A stretch of 5,524 nt of DNA from Methanomicrobiaceae archaeon (GCA_030628325.1 DAOVRB010000092.1:1-5524); one strand, 5' to 3'; positions 1-4,741 are shown, counted from the first letter of the stretch. Numbers and translations: made by a program. Notes: generated by a model not told the origin, from the sequence alone.

Positions 1-171
1 AGGCAAAAAACTTTCTTTTGTTAATTTACTAATATGATCTATTATCTCACCTTCAAATTTTTCTGCAATAACAAATAAGAAGGACATAAGATAGTCTAAT
101 ATAATATCACAAGTAAAACTAAAAGTAGAAGAATTAATTTTTTGTGATGATCGAATTTTCTTAAAGGTCAT
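1..171 (-). CDS. Partial unrecognised AT-rich protein, 5' end only
   Basis: An open frame of 57 codons runs from ATG at 171-169 leftward off the window edge, so only the N-terminus is present. It begins MTFKKIRSSQKINSS and contains a hydrophobic stretch around residues 24-36 (IILDYLMSFLFVI), followed by a charged segment (AEKFEGEIIDHISKLTKE). An in-frame TAA at 180-178 closes the frame upstream, so ATG 171 is the first possible ATG. At about 25% G+C, 57 codons without a stop is unlikely by chance (rough estimate below 1%). There is a GG directly before the ATG but no well-spaced Shine-Dalgarno sequence. A TATA-like stretch lies about 45-55 bp upstream. I do not recognise the family and cannot assign a role. 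The low G+C compared with the iscS side suggests transferred DNA. Confidence 0.5.
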   Translation of the reverse strand, partial: MTFKKIRSSQKINSSTFSFTCDIILDYLMSFLFVIAEKFEGEIIDHISKLTKESFLP

Positions 172-213
172 CCTTTTTTAAAGCCATTACATTGTATTTG
201 TGTATGTCCGTTA

Positions 214-227
214 TATTATTTATATTT
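214..227 (-). promoter_or_regulatory. Possible TATA box for the left-edge minus-strand gene
   Basis: Read on the minus strand this is AAATATAAATAATA, an archaeal box A-like stretch. A start about 25 bp downstream (near 195) would give a leader of roughly 25 nt before ATG 171. The surrounding DNA is extremely AT-rich, so a chance match is quite possible. Confidence 0.3.
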
Positions 228-303
228 TTCTACAAATATGAAAAATATGAGATATTAAAATTTTTTCTCTGTAAACTTTTTCCATGCTAAAACAACCCCC
301 AGC

Positions 304-347
304 AAATTTATTTTTTGCTTATTTTTGATTAAAAAAAGAATAAATTT
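304..347. repeat. AT-rich inverted repeat / hairpin
   Basis: AAATTTATT at 304-312 is the exact reverse complement of AATAAATTT at 339-347. T-rich sequence after the first arm and A-rich sequence before the second extend the pairing with one bulge. A second short stem, AGCAAA (301-306) with TTTGCT (314-319), overlaps it and is followed by a T-rich run. It could be a terminator, but in DNA this AT-rich such pairings arise easily. Confidence 0.3.
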
Positions 348-461
348 CATGTATTCTATAAATTATTATATCTTCTATTTCTTACGGGAGCGCATATGAC
401 TCATATCAGATCTTAATGTCTGGAGATCATGAATAACTGCTTTTTATACATTTTCTATTTT

Positions 462-647
462 TTACATCACCCCACTCCTCTCGTTCTCCTCCCTCACAAG
501 CCTCCGGTAATATCTCTCACAGATACTAAGCCTCAGCCCGTCAGATCTAAAAACAGCCTTCCCCTCATCACAAAGATCACACCGGCCAAGCTCAACCGCC
601 ACCCTCTCAAAATCCGCTGCACACATAACGCCCGGCAGCGGAAGCAT
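462..647 (-). pseudogene. Small CxxC (zinc-ribbon-like) protein, probably degenerate
   Basis: From ATG 647-645 this minus-strand frame encodes 61 residues. A second in-frame ATG is at 626. The body reads like real protein: DFERVAVELGRCDLC, then DEGKAVFRS and SICERYYRRLVREE. Its pattern is CxxC, about 16 residues, then C-x-x-Y where a second CxxC is expected. If this was a two-knuckle zinc ribbon, one ligand (Cys to Tyr) has been lost. AGGGGTGG lies 5 nt before ATG 647, a good archaeal ribosome binding site, which favours this start over the upstream continuation. The same frame is open upstream to 1130, but that part is a repeat-rich stretch that does not look protein-coding. It may be a decayed gene or a small intact gene whose fourth ligand is not Cys. 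The family is not identified with certainty. Confidence 0.4.
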
Positions 648-660
648 GAAACCACCCCTG

Positions 661-709
661 TTTGCACTTTTGCACTGGTTTACACTGACTTGCACCGGAG
701 TTGTGCAAA
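661..709. repeat. GTGCAAA/TTTGCAC repeat cluster, left arm
   Basis: On the plus strand, TTTGCAC or a one-base variant starts at 661, 669, 679 (TTTACAC) and 689 (CTTGCAC), giving spacings of 8, 10 and 10 bp. An inverted copy, GTGCAAA, sits at 703-709. TTGCAC (690-695) and GTGCAA (703-708) can form a short hairpin. Spacings near one helical turn, which are not multiples of three, suggest a repeat maintained at DNA level as protein-binding sites rather than a peptide repeat. Its function is unknown. Confidence 0.7.
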
Positions 710-774
710 CAAACGGCACGCCCTCATAACTCCGTTCCCTGTTTCCGACAGCTTCCGGATTTTTCTCAAATTTG

Positions 775-861
775 TTTGCACTGATTTTGGAAACACACAC
801 AGAAGCACCCGGAGACGTTAGTGCAACAGACCTCTTCTCCGTTCCTGAAAATCGGTGCAAA
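775..861. repeat. Dispersed GTGCAAA/TTTGCAC copies between the two clusters
   Basis: Three more copies lie between the dense clusters: TTTGCAC at 775-781, GTGCAAC at 821-827 and GTGCAAA at 855-861. The orientation switches from TTTGCAC on the left to GTGCAAA on the right, so the whole 661-988 array is roughly an inverted arrangement about a point near 800. Confidence 0.55.
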
Positions 862-938
862 CTACTATTATTAGAGAGAAGCTTTTCATCATTTACTAAT
901 GGATTGGGCAAAGCTTCGCAGATTACCGGTCTTTTAAG

Positions 939-988
939 TTGCACTTTTGAAGTGCAAAACGGGTGCAAACATGGTGCAACTGTGTAAA
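939..988. repeat. GTGCAAA repeat cluster, right arm, with perfect hairpin
   Basis: TTGCAC at 939 is followed by GTGCAAA at 952 and 963, GTGCAAC at 974 and the variant GTGTAAA at 982, spaced 11, 11 and 8 bp. TTGCACTT (939-946) and AAGTGCAA (950-957) form a perfect 8-bp inverted repeat with a 3-nt loop. This cluster is in the opposite orientation to the one at 661-709. It resembles iterons or a multi-site operator, but no replication or partition gene is visible nearby and I do not know the binding protein. Confidence 0.7.
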
Positions 989-1091
989 CATCAGAAGGTT
1001 TGTTGGGGGAGAAATCTCCTCCCGCATTCGTGTTCCGGCTTTTTCCGGATTGTTTTATCCCGCTGCCGGCGGGCAAAGGAACACAGCCTGT

Positions 1092-1205
1092 GCCCCAATT
1101 AGAAAGTTCTTTGTTATAGAACAGATGCCATCAGCGAATATACTTCAGATTTCCCTCAGAAAATCCTTTCATCTCAGGAAATTTCGCCATTAAATCATGA
1201 ATCTT
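1092..1205 (-). pseudogene. DUF1016/YhcG N-terminal domain remnant with internal stop
   Basis: The minus-strand frame contains FPEMKGFSEGNLKYIR, ending at 1134, which closely fits the conserved FPxMKGFSxxNLxYMR core of the DUF1016 N-terminal domain (YhcG-like, PDDEXK nuclease superfamily). An in-frame TGA at 1133-1131 follows, and the same frame then continues with WHLFYNKE, which fits the family's usual WYLFY continuation. A single base change, for example CGA to TGA, would explain the stop. Upstream the frame is closed by TAA at 1208-1206, so the N-terminus is missing. Downstream no nuclease domain follows, and the frame drifts into unrelated repeat-rich sequence. DUF1016 genes are common accessory genes in bacteria and archaea, often in mobile or defence-associated regions. 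The identification comes from motif memory; the broken state is seen directly. Confidence 0.65.
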
Positions 1206-1297
1206 TTATTTCCATATCACTCAAATCAAACATGACCAAGACCCCCACTGATTCCTTTTGACTGTTAAAGTAGGATTATTTAGCAGTAACTGATATT
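1206..1297. other. Intergenic stretch before the iscS repeats
   Basis: No gene is supported here. A 12-codon minus-strand frame (MFDLSDMEIKDS, beginning near 1233) lies just upstream of the DUF1016 remnant and could be more gene debris in a shifted frame, but it is too short to judge. The segment becomes AT-rich towards the repeats that precede iscS. Confidence 0.4.
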
Positions 1298-1345
1298 ATT
1301 ACACACCTAAGTAATTACACACAAAATTAATTACACATATAATTG
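1298..1345 (+). repeat. Three 16-bp direct repeats beginning ATTACACA, candidate operator
   Basis: ATTACACA occurs at 1298-1305, 1314-1321 and 1330-1337, exactly 16 bp apart. The second halves (CCTAAGTA, CAAAATTA, TATAATTG) are similarly A/T-rich but diverged. The third unit contains the best TATA-like sequence for iscS (CATATAAT, 1336-1343). ATTACACAT (1330-1338) also pairs, with one mismatch, with ATATGTAAT (1348-1356). A 16-bp period is about 1.5 helical turns, so neighbouring units would face opposite sides of the DNA. A regulator bound here would overlap TATA-binding protein and TFB, so repression is the simplest reading. This regulatory role is inference. Confidence 0.65.
1336..1343 (+). 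promoter_or_regulatory. Probable TATA box for iscS
   Basis: CATATAAT resembles the archaeal box A. Its centre is about 41 bp before ATG 1381, so transcription would start near 1365 and leave a leader of about 15 nt. It lies inside the third 16-bp repeat. Confidence 0.4.
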
Positions 1346-1380
1346 TGATATGTAATACCTGATACCCGATACGTGATACC
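1346..1380 (+). repeat. Five tandem 7-bp units (TGATACC-like) abutting the iscS start
   Basis: The sequence divides without gaps into TGATATG, TAATACC, TGATACC, CGATACG and TGATACC, and the next base is the A of ATG 1381. The last unit, with the preceding G, supplies GTGAT (1373-1377), which complements the 16S rRNA 3' end and is the likely ribosome binding site, 3 nt from the start codon. The array therefore covers the presumed transcription start and the ribosome binding site. Slippage in such a repeat would change leader length and spacing. Confidence 0.65.
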
Positions 1381-2565
1381 ATGACAAAATCCACCCCTGC
1401 AAAAATAATCTACATGGACCATTCTGCAACTACGCCCACACACCCTGATGTGGTTAAGGAAATGTTACCATATTTTACAGAACATTTTGGCAATCCCTCG
1501 TCCCTGTACAGAATTGCAAGAGAATCAAAATTTGCAGTATCAAAAGCACGAAAACAAGTAGCTGATGTTCTCGGATGTACACCAGATGAAATATTTTTCA
1601 CTGCAGGCGGGACAGAATCAGACAACTGGGCGATCAAAGGTACAGCCTTTGCCAACAAAGACAGGGGAAACCACATTATCACTACAAAAATTGAACATCA
1701 CGCAGTCCTGCACACCTGCGAATATCTCGAAAAAGAGGGATTTGAGGTAACATATCTTCCTGTCAATGAATACGGAATAGTTGACCCCGATGTACTCATA
1801 AAGTCCATCACAGACAGGACAATACTCATCTCAGTGATGATGGCAAATAACGAAATCGGAACCATTCAGCCCATTAAAGAGATCGGAGAAATTGCCCGCG
1901 AGAAAAATATTTACTTCCACACAGATGCCGTACAGGCAATCGGAAATTTAGAAATTGATGTACATGAGATGAACATCGACATGCTCTCACTCTCTGCCCA
2001 TAAATTCTACGGACCAAAGGGAACGGGTGCTCTCTATATCAGAAAAGGAATCAACATAGGGAGTTTCATACATGGCGGAAGCCAGGAAAACGGACACCGG
2101 GCAGGAACAGAGAACCTCCCGGGTATAATTGGTCTCGGTTACGCAATTGAAAGAGCGACTCAGAATATTAGTGAACATAATGAAAAAATCAGTTCCATGC
2201 GTGACCGGCTTCTGGATGGAATCATAGAGACAATTCCTGACGTGCACCTTAACGGGCACCCTAAACAGAGACTATCAAACAATATTAACATATCAGTCCG
2301 TGGAACTGATGGTGAGGCCCTGCTCCTGATGCTGGATATGAAAGGTGTGTGCGTATCAACAGGAAGTGCATGCAGTTCAGGCGAAGAATCTGCATCACAT
2401 GTTCTCTCTGCAATCTCTGTTCCGCCAGCACTGGCACGCGGTTCTGTCCGCCTGACTCTTGGTAATGAAAATACAAAAGAAGATATTGACTATGTACTTG
2501 ATGTCCTGCCACCAATTGTCAGCCGGTTAAGAGCATTGTCACCTGTAAACAATTATAGTCAATAA
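1381..2565 (+). CDS. iscS: Cysteine desulfurase IscS/NifS
   Basis: A 394-residue pyridoxal-phosphate enzyme, normal length for the family, that converts L-cysteine to alanine and holds the released sulfur as a persulfide for Fe-S cluster assembly and other sulfur transfer in the cytosol. Landmarks in order: YMDHSATTP at 11-19, GGTESDN near 76-82, EHHAVLHT at 105-112 with the PLP-stacking His106, HTDAVQ at 180-185 with Asp182, SLSAHKFYGPKG with the PLP lysine Lys208, HRAGTEN at 239-245, and the persulfide loop STGSACSSGE with catalytic Cys331. The extended loop marks it as group I (NifS/IscS) rather than SufS. ATG 1381 is chosen because it precedes the conserved MDHSATTP motif by a normal distance and has GTGAT just upstream; the next in-frame Met (residue 12) lies within the motif. 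iscU follows 106 bp downstream on the same strand, so the pair most likely works as donor and scaffold. NifS and IscS cannot be told apart by sequence alone here. Confidence 0.96.
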   Translation: MTKSTPAKIIYMDHSATTPTHPDVVKEMLPYFTEHFGNPSSLYRIARESKFAVSKARKQVADVLGCTPDEIFFTAGGTESDNWAIKGTAFANKDRGNHIITTKIEHHAVLHTCEYLEKEGFEVTYLPVNEYGIVDPDVLIKSITDRTILISVMMANNEIGTIQPIKEIGEIAREKNIYFHTDAVQAIGNLEIDVHEMNIDMLSLSAHKFYGPKGTGALYIRKGINIGSFIHGGSQENGHRAGTENLPGIIGLGYAIERATQNISEHNEKISSMRDRLLDGIIETIPDVHLNGHPKQRLSNNINISVRGTDGEALLLMLDMKGVCVSTGSACSSGEESASHVLSAISVPPALARGSVRLTLGNENTKEDIDYVLDVLPPIVSRLRALSPVNNYSQ

Positions 2566-2573
2566 TTAGAGTC

Positions 2574-2612
2574 GAAAACCAAATTTCTAATTTCTAAGAA
2601 TGTTTGGTTTTC
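2574..2612 (+). repeat. 10-bp inverted repeat between iscS and iscU
   Basis: GAAAACCAAA (2574-2583) is the exact reverse complement of TTTGGTTTTC (2603-2612). The 19-nt loop contains the tandem heptamer TTTCTAA twice (2584-2590 and 2591-2597). The 3' arm and following bases are T-rich (TTTTCTTCTTATAAT). It could be a partial terminator, an RNA processing or stabilising hairpin, or an operator for a separate iscU promoter. It lies before the likely iscU start, so it does not encode protein there. Confidence 0.5.
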
Positions 2613-2622
2613 TTCTTATAAT
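2613..2622 (+). promoter_or_regulatory. Possible separate TATA box for iscU
   Basis: TTCTTATAAT would place a transcription start near 2643, leaving a leader of about 29 nt that includes the GAGTGAAT ribosome binding site. A second AT-rich candidate, ATTATAATAAT (2637-2647), would give an almost leaderless message. Both are weak; readthrough from iscS is equally likely. Confidence 0.25.
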
Positions 2623-2671
2623 GCCAAAAGTTCGCCATTATAATAATCAAAAATACAGAGTGAATACAGAT

Positions 2672-3052
2672 ATGTACAATGAAACAGTTATGGAGCATTT
2701 CAGTAACCCAAAAAATGCTGGTGAAATGAAAGATGCTGATGCAGTTGGTGAAATGGAAAGTCCCGAATGTGGCGATACAACTAAAATATATCTCAAAATT
2801 GAGAACGATATAATAACTGACATAAAATTCCAGACACTCGGGTGTGCCGCAGCCATAGCATCAACCAGTATGGCAACAGATATGGTAATCGGAAAAACCC
2901 TTACAGAAGCATGGGAACTCACAAACAACGAAGTTGTCAATGCACTCGGCGGCCTGCCTGAAAAGAAGATTCATTGTTCATTACTGGCAGAAGATGCACT
3001 TCACGCGGCAATAAACCAGTACAGAAAAAAACAGGGTCTCAAACCCTGGTAA
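2672..3052 (+). CDS. iscU: Fe-S cluster assembly scaffold IscU
   Basis: A 126-residue IscU-type scaffold on which [2Fe-2S] clusters form from iron and sulfur delivered by the desulfurase. From ATG 2672 it begins MYNETVMEHFSNPKNAG, the standard IscU/NifU-N opening. The three cluster-ligand cysteines are present: Cys33 in PECGD (with the conserved Asp35), Cys58 in LGCAAAIAS and Cys102 in KIHCSLLAEDAL. The length matches IscU, with no NifU-type ferredoxin or C-terminal Nfu domain. The frame is open back to ATG 2600, but those 24 residues have no family counterpart and overlap the intergenic hairpin; GAGTGAA at 2658-2664 is well placed for ATG 2672. The bacterial HscA-binding motif LPPVK reads LPEKK (95-99), which agrees with archaea lacking a dedicated HscA/HscB pair. 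Its position after iscS supports a two-gene assembly unit. Confidence 0.95.
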   Translation: MYNETVMEHFSNPKNAGEMKDADAVGEMESPECGDTTKIYLKIENDIITDIKFQTLGCAAAIASTSMATDMVIGKTLTEAWELTNNEVVNALGGLPEKKIHCSLLAEDALHAAINQYRKKQGLKPW

Positions 3053-3068
3053 TATCTCTTTTTTACAA
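3053..3068 (+). terminator. T-rich stretch after iscU
   Basis: The pyrimidine-rich run ATCTCTTTTTTACA begins within a few bases of the iscU stop codon. Archaeal RNA polymerase often terminates at T-runs, so this is a plausible first termination site for the iscSU message, ahead of the hairpin at 3209-3235. Confidence 0.4.
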
Positions 3069-3208
3069 TCCATTCAGTTCAGGCCGTGTCAGAACTGTGC
3101 GACAAGAAGACAGATTTGTGTGGAGAAGATGACTTTCAACTCAGCCGGAATTATCCACCATCAAAACGGGCAGGAAAACGCTTATGAAATGAAGTTTCAG
3201 GCGGTTGA

Positions 3209-3235
3209 ATGAAAAAGACCAGAACTCTTTTTCAT
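3209..3235. terminator. Probable bidirectional terminator hairpin between convergent genes
   Basis: ATGAAAAAGA (3209-3218) and TCTTTTTCAT (3226-3235) form a perfect 10-bp inverted repeat with a 7-nt loop. The stem contains a five-base T run on either strand. It lies between iscU, reading in from the left, and the hydrolase gene, which ends at 3250 reading from the right, so it is well placed to stop both transcripts. Confidence 0.6.
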
Positions 3236-3249
3236 GGTAAACCCCAACT

Positions 3250-3924
3250 TCAGTCGTAAGTAACTGACTCAACAACTGTACCTTCACCCGGTTTTAAGAT
3301 ACGCACTTCAATATCAGTCGTGCGCTCTATAGATGATTTAAACATCCCTGCGTCCTGTTCAATTATCGGCCAGGTGTTATAGTGCATAGGAATGACAACT
3401 TTTGCACCAATAAAATTTGCTGCCATCATCGCTTCTTCCGGGCCCATAGTAAATCTGCCGCCAATTGGCAGAAGTGCCACATCCGGCCTGTAAAGATCAC
3501 GTATCAGCTTCATGTCAGAAAACAATGCAGTATCTCCGGCGTGGTATATGGAAATACCATCCATCCTGATAACAAAACCTGCCGCACACCCGCCACAATA
3601 CCCTTCACCGCCTATCTCAAGCCAGTTGGAATGAAGCGCAGGGGTCATAGTGAAAGACACGCCGTCTACTTCTATCGTCCCCCCGATGTTCATGCCTTCG
3701 GCATTAAGACCTTTTGCAGTCAAGTATTTGGCAATTTCATTAATTGCAACCGTCTTTACATTCAGGGACAGCGTCTCTCCAAAATGATCTGCGTGACCAT
3801 GTGTGAGAGCAACAATGTCCGGTTTAATCCCCACCTTACCTTCAGGAACAAACGGATCAATTATAACTGTCTTTGTGCCTTCAAAAAGAAAACACGCATG
3901 TCCGAGCCATGTAATTTTCATCAT
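3250..3924 (-). CDS. UPF0173 metal-dependent hydrolase (metallo-beta-lactamase fold)
   Basis: A 224-residue protein of the UPF0173/YtkL-type metal-dependent hydrolase family, full length for the group. The metal-binding signature THGHADHFG lies at 41-49 (His42, His44, Asp46, His47). Other family landmarks are KITWLGHACF at 3-12, IIDPF near 21-25, HS at 98-99, IYHAGDTALFSDM at 126-138 and IPMHYNTWP at 178-186. These predict a soluble cytosolic enzyme with a di-metal, usually zinc, centre; the substrate of this family is not established. Two adjacent ATGs (3924 and 3921) could start it. Homologues usually begin MKI, so the second may be used. No clear Shine-Dalgarno sequence is seen. It lies 52 bp downstream of the Cmi4-like gene on the same strand and may be cotranscribed, although a weak TATA-like CTATTTTA near 3946-3953 could drive a leaderless message. 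Confidence 0.92.
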   Translation of the reverse strand: MMKITWLGHACFLFEGTKTVIIDPFVPEGKVGIKPDIVALTHGHADHFGETLSLNVKTVAINEIAKYLTAKGLNAEGMNIGGTIEVDGVSFTMTPALHSNWLEIGGEGYCGGCAAGFVIRMDGISIYHAGDTALFSDMKLIRDLYRPDVALLPIGGRFTMGPEEAMMAANFIGAKVVIPMHYNTWPIIEQDAGMFKSSIERTTDIEVRILKPGEGTVVESVTYD

Positions 3925-3976
3925 CTGAAAATATAATCATCATGGTAAAATAGATTATCGGGACTGTCCTCCCAAA

Positions 3977-4609
3977 TCAGGATAGATCAGCCAGTTCAGC
4001 TTCTGTATTATCAATTGCTTCTGAAAGACCATCATTCACCAGACCTCTTGTCATCTGCTCTGTAAGGTCACGATCCTCCATAACATCCCTGATTCGTTCC
4101 AGATATGGATCAAGAATTGTATCCTTCTCCTGTTCAATCACATGCCGGTATTCACGGAGTGATGAGGCACTAATCCCAAGATCTTCACTGATATCTTTCA
4201 TGGTTTTATCGGATTTCAACAGGGATTCCAGCAGTTCACGTTCAAATGGCATCTTAAAGTCAAGATCACGGAACAGTTTCAGCCTTACACGGGCACGGGC
4301 CACAGTCTTGGACAACTTCTCATCACCAAGTTCACGCGCAATCTCGGTATCATTCTTACCCGCATAATAGGCACAAACAAGATTTGCAAGCTGACGTGGG
4401 GTGAGCTTTGTCCTGAAGTATTCCTGATTGATAATTTCACGCATAACTAGAGAAACTTCACGTTCTATTGCATCTGTATCACGAAGAGTGCCGTGAATTT
4501 TCTTCATTGGTTCAACAATAGTTGTTTTGCGGGTAATATTTGTAAACAGGTCCAAAAGTTCCTTTTTTTTATATATTTTATTCTTTCCTTTCTTTCTTTT
4601 ATCTGCCAT
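3977..4609 (-). CDS. Cmi4-like archaeal protein with two HTH-like segments
   Basis: A 210-residue, highly charged, soluble protein with no membrane segment. A lysine-rich N-terminus (MADKRKKGKNKIYKKK) precedes ELLDLFTNITRKTT and GTLRD. Residues 69-112 (LTPRQLANLVCAYYAGKNDT...) look like a sigma-region-4/LuxR-type helix-turn-helix ending in an arginine-rich helix. Residues 124-158 (MKDISEDLGISASSLREYRH core) look like a second one. The C-terminus is acidic. The order and the ELLDLF...T...GTL start resemble haloarchaeal 'conditioned medium-induced protein 4' (Cmi4) as I remember it. DNA binding is inferred, not shown. I start it at ATG 4609: the longer frame opens with GTG 4621, but that GTGA is better read as the Shine-Dalgarno sequence, 8 nt from the ATG. 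It is divergent from glyS and followed by the hydrolase gene. Confidence 0.75.
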   Translation of the reverse strand: MADKRKKGKNKIYKKKELLDLFTNITRKTTIVEPMKKIHGTLRDTDAIEREVSLVMREIINQEYFRTKLTPRQLANLVCAYYAGKNDTEIARELGDEKLSKTVARARVRLKLFRDLDFKMPFERELLESLLKSDKTMKDISEDLGISASSLREYRHVIEQEKDTILDPYLERIRDVMEDRDLTEQMTRGLVNDGLSEAIDNTEAELADLS

Positions 4610-4651
4610 ATTATATCTCACAAAAATTCTGGACTATAATACACTCAAATC

Positions 4652-4662
4652 TTTATATATAT
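4652..4662. promoter_or_regulatory. Near-symmetrical TATA box in the divergent promoter region
   Basis: TTTATATATAT is the best box A match in the window and reads as a TATA element in both directions. On the minus strand it would start RNA near 4630, leaving about 20 nt with GTGA as ribosome binding site before ATG 4609. On the plus strand it would give a start near 4684 and a glyS leader of nearly 60 nt. Assignment to the minus-strand gene is preferred. Confidence 0.55.
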
Positions 4663-4697
4663 TCCGATTGCCCGCTGACAACTCATGTTAAAATATG

Positions 4698-4706
4698 TTT
4701 TATAAT
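4698..4706 (+). promoter_or_regulatory. Probable TATA box for glyS
   Basis: TTTTATAAT lies 40 bp before ATG 4742, so transcription would start near 4728. The short leader of about 14 nt would still contain GTGATC (4732-4737). Confidence 0.4.
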
Positions 4707-4731
4707 TACGAGTAAAAATATGATAACAATA

Positions 4732-4737
4732 GTGATC
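4732..4737 (+). promoter_or_regulatory. Ribosome binding site of glyS
   Basis: GTGATC pairs with GAUCAC near the 3' end of archaeal 16S rRNA and ends 4 nt before ATG 4742. It fixes the start of glyS. Confidence 0.6.
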
Positions 4738-4741
4738 AACG

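Larger units (their letters stand above)
172..461. other. AT-rich stretch without a supportable gene
   Basis: About 290 bp with no gene I can support. Up to position 420 it is about a quarter G+C. A 28-codon plus-strand frame at 204-290 has no ribosome binding site or recognisable content. The stretch holds the possible minus-strand promoter near 220 and an AT-rich inverted repeat at 304-347. The last part, around 385-430, contains GGGAGCGC and GGAGATC just before ATG 429, but the plus-strand frame that opens there lies mostly antisense to a better-supported minus-strand frame and has a low-complexity, proline-rich translation. Confidence 0.5.

Noticed and set aside
204..290. 28-codon plus-strand frame (MSVILFIFFYKYEKYEIL...)
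   Set aside because: It is very short, in extremely AT-rich DNA, without a ribosome binding site. It is probably a chance frame.
429..821. 130-codon plus-strand frame with GGAG shortly before its ATG
   Set aside because: Its translation is low-complexity, proline- and arginine-rich and matches nothing I know. It lies mostly antisense to the minus-strand frame that contains recognisable protein sequence.
661..988. CRISPR array
   Set aside because: The repeats are only 7 bp, occur in both orientations and are 8-11 bp apart or irregular, without spacer-sized gaps or cas genes.
648..1076. Upstream part of the long open minus-strand frame (continuing to 1076 and, without a start, to 1130) as one 204-residue protein
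   Set aside because: The stretch over the GTGCAAA repeats does not read like a folded protein, repeat spacings break the frame, and position 1076 is a TTG within the continuation of the DUF1016 remnant. A shorter start at 647 with its own ribosome binding site is more plausible.
2600..2671. N-terminal extension of IscU from ATG 2600
   Set aside because: The extra 24 residues have no family counterpart and overlap the inverted repeat. ATG 2672 gives the standard IscU N-terminus and has a better ribosome binding site.
3086..3212. Two overlapping short plus-strand frames (33 codons from GTG 3086, 27 codons from ATG 3129)
   Set aside because: Neither has a recognisable sequence or convincing ribosome binding site, and they lie in the gap between convergent genes ahead of the terminator hairpin.
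4610..4621. GTG 4621 as start of the Cmi4-like protein
   Set aside because: It would add only four residues, and the GTGA is well placed as the Shine-Dalgarno sequence for ATG 4609.
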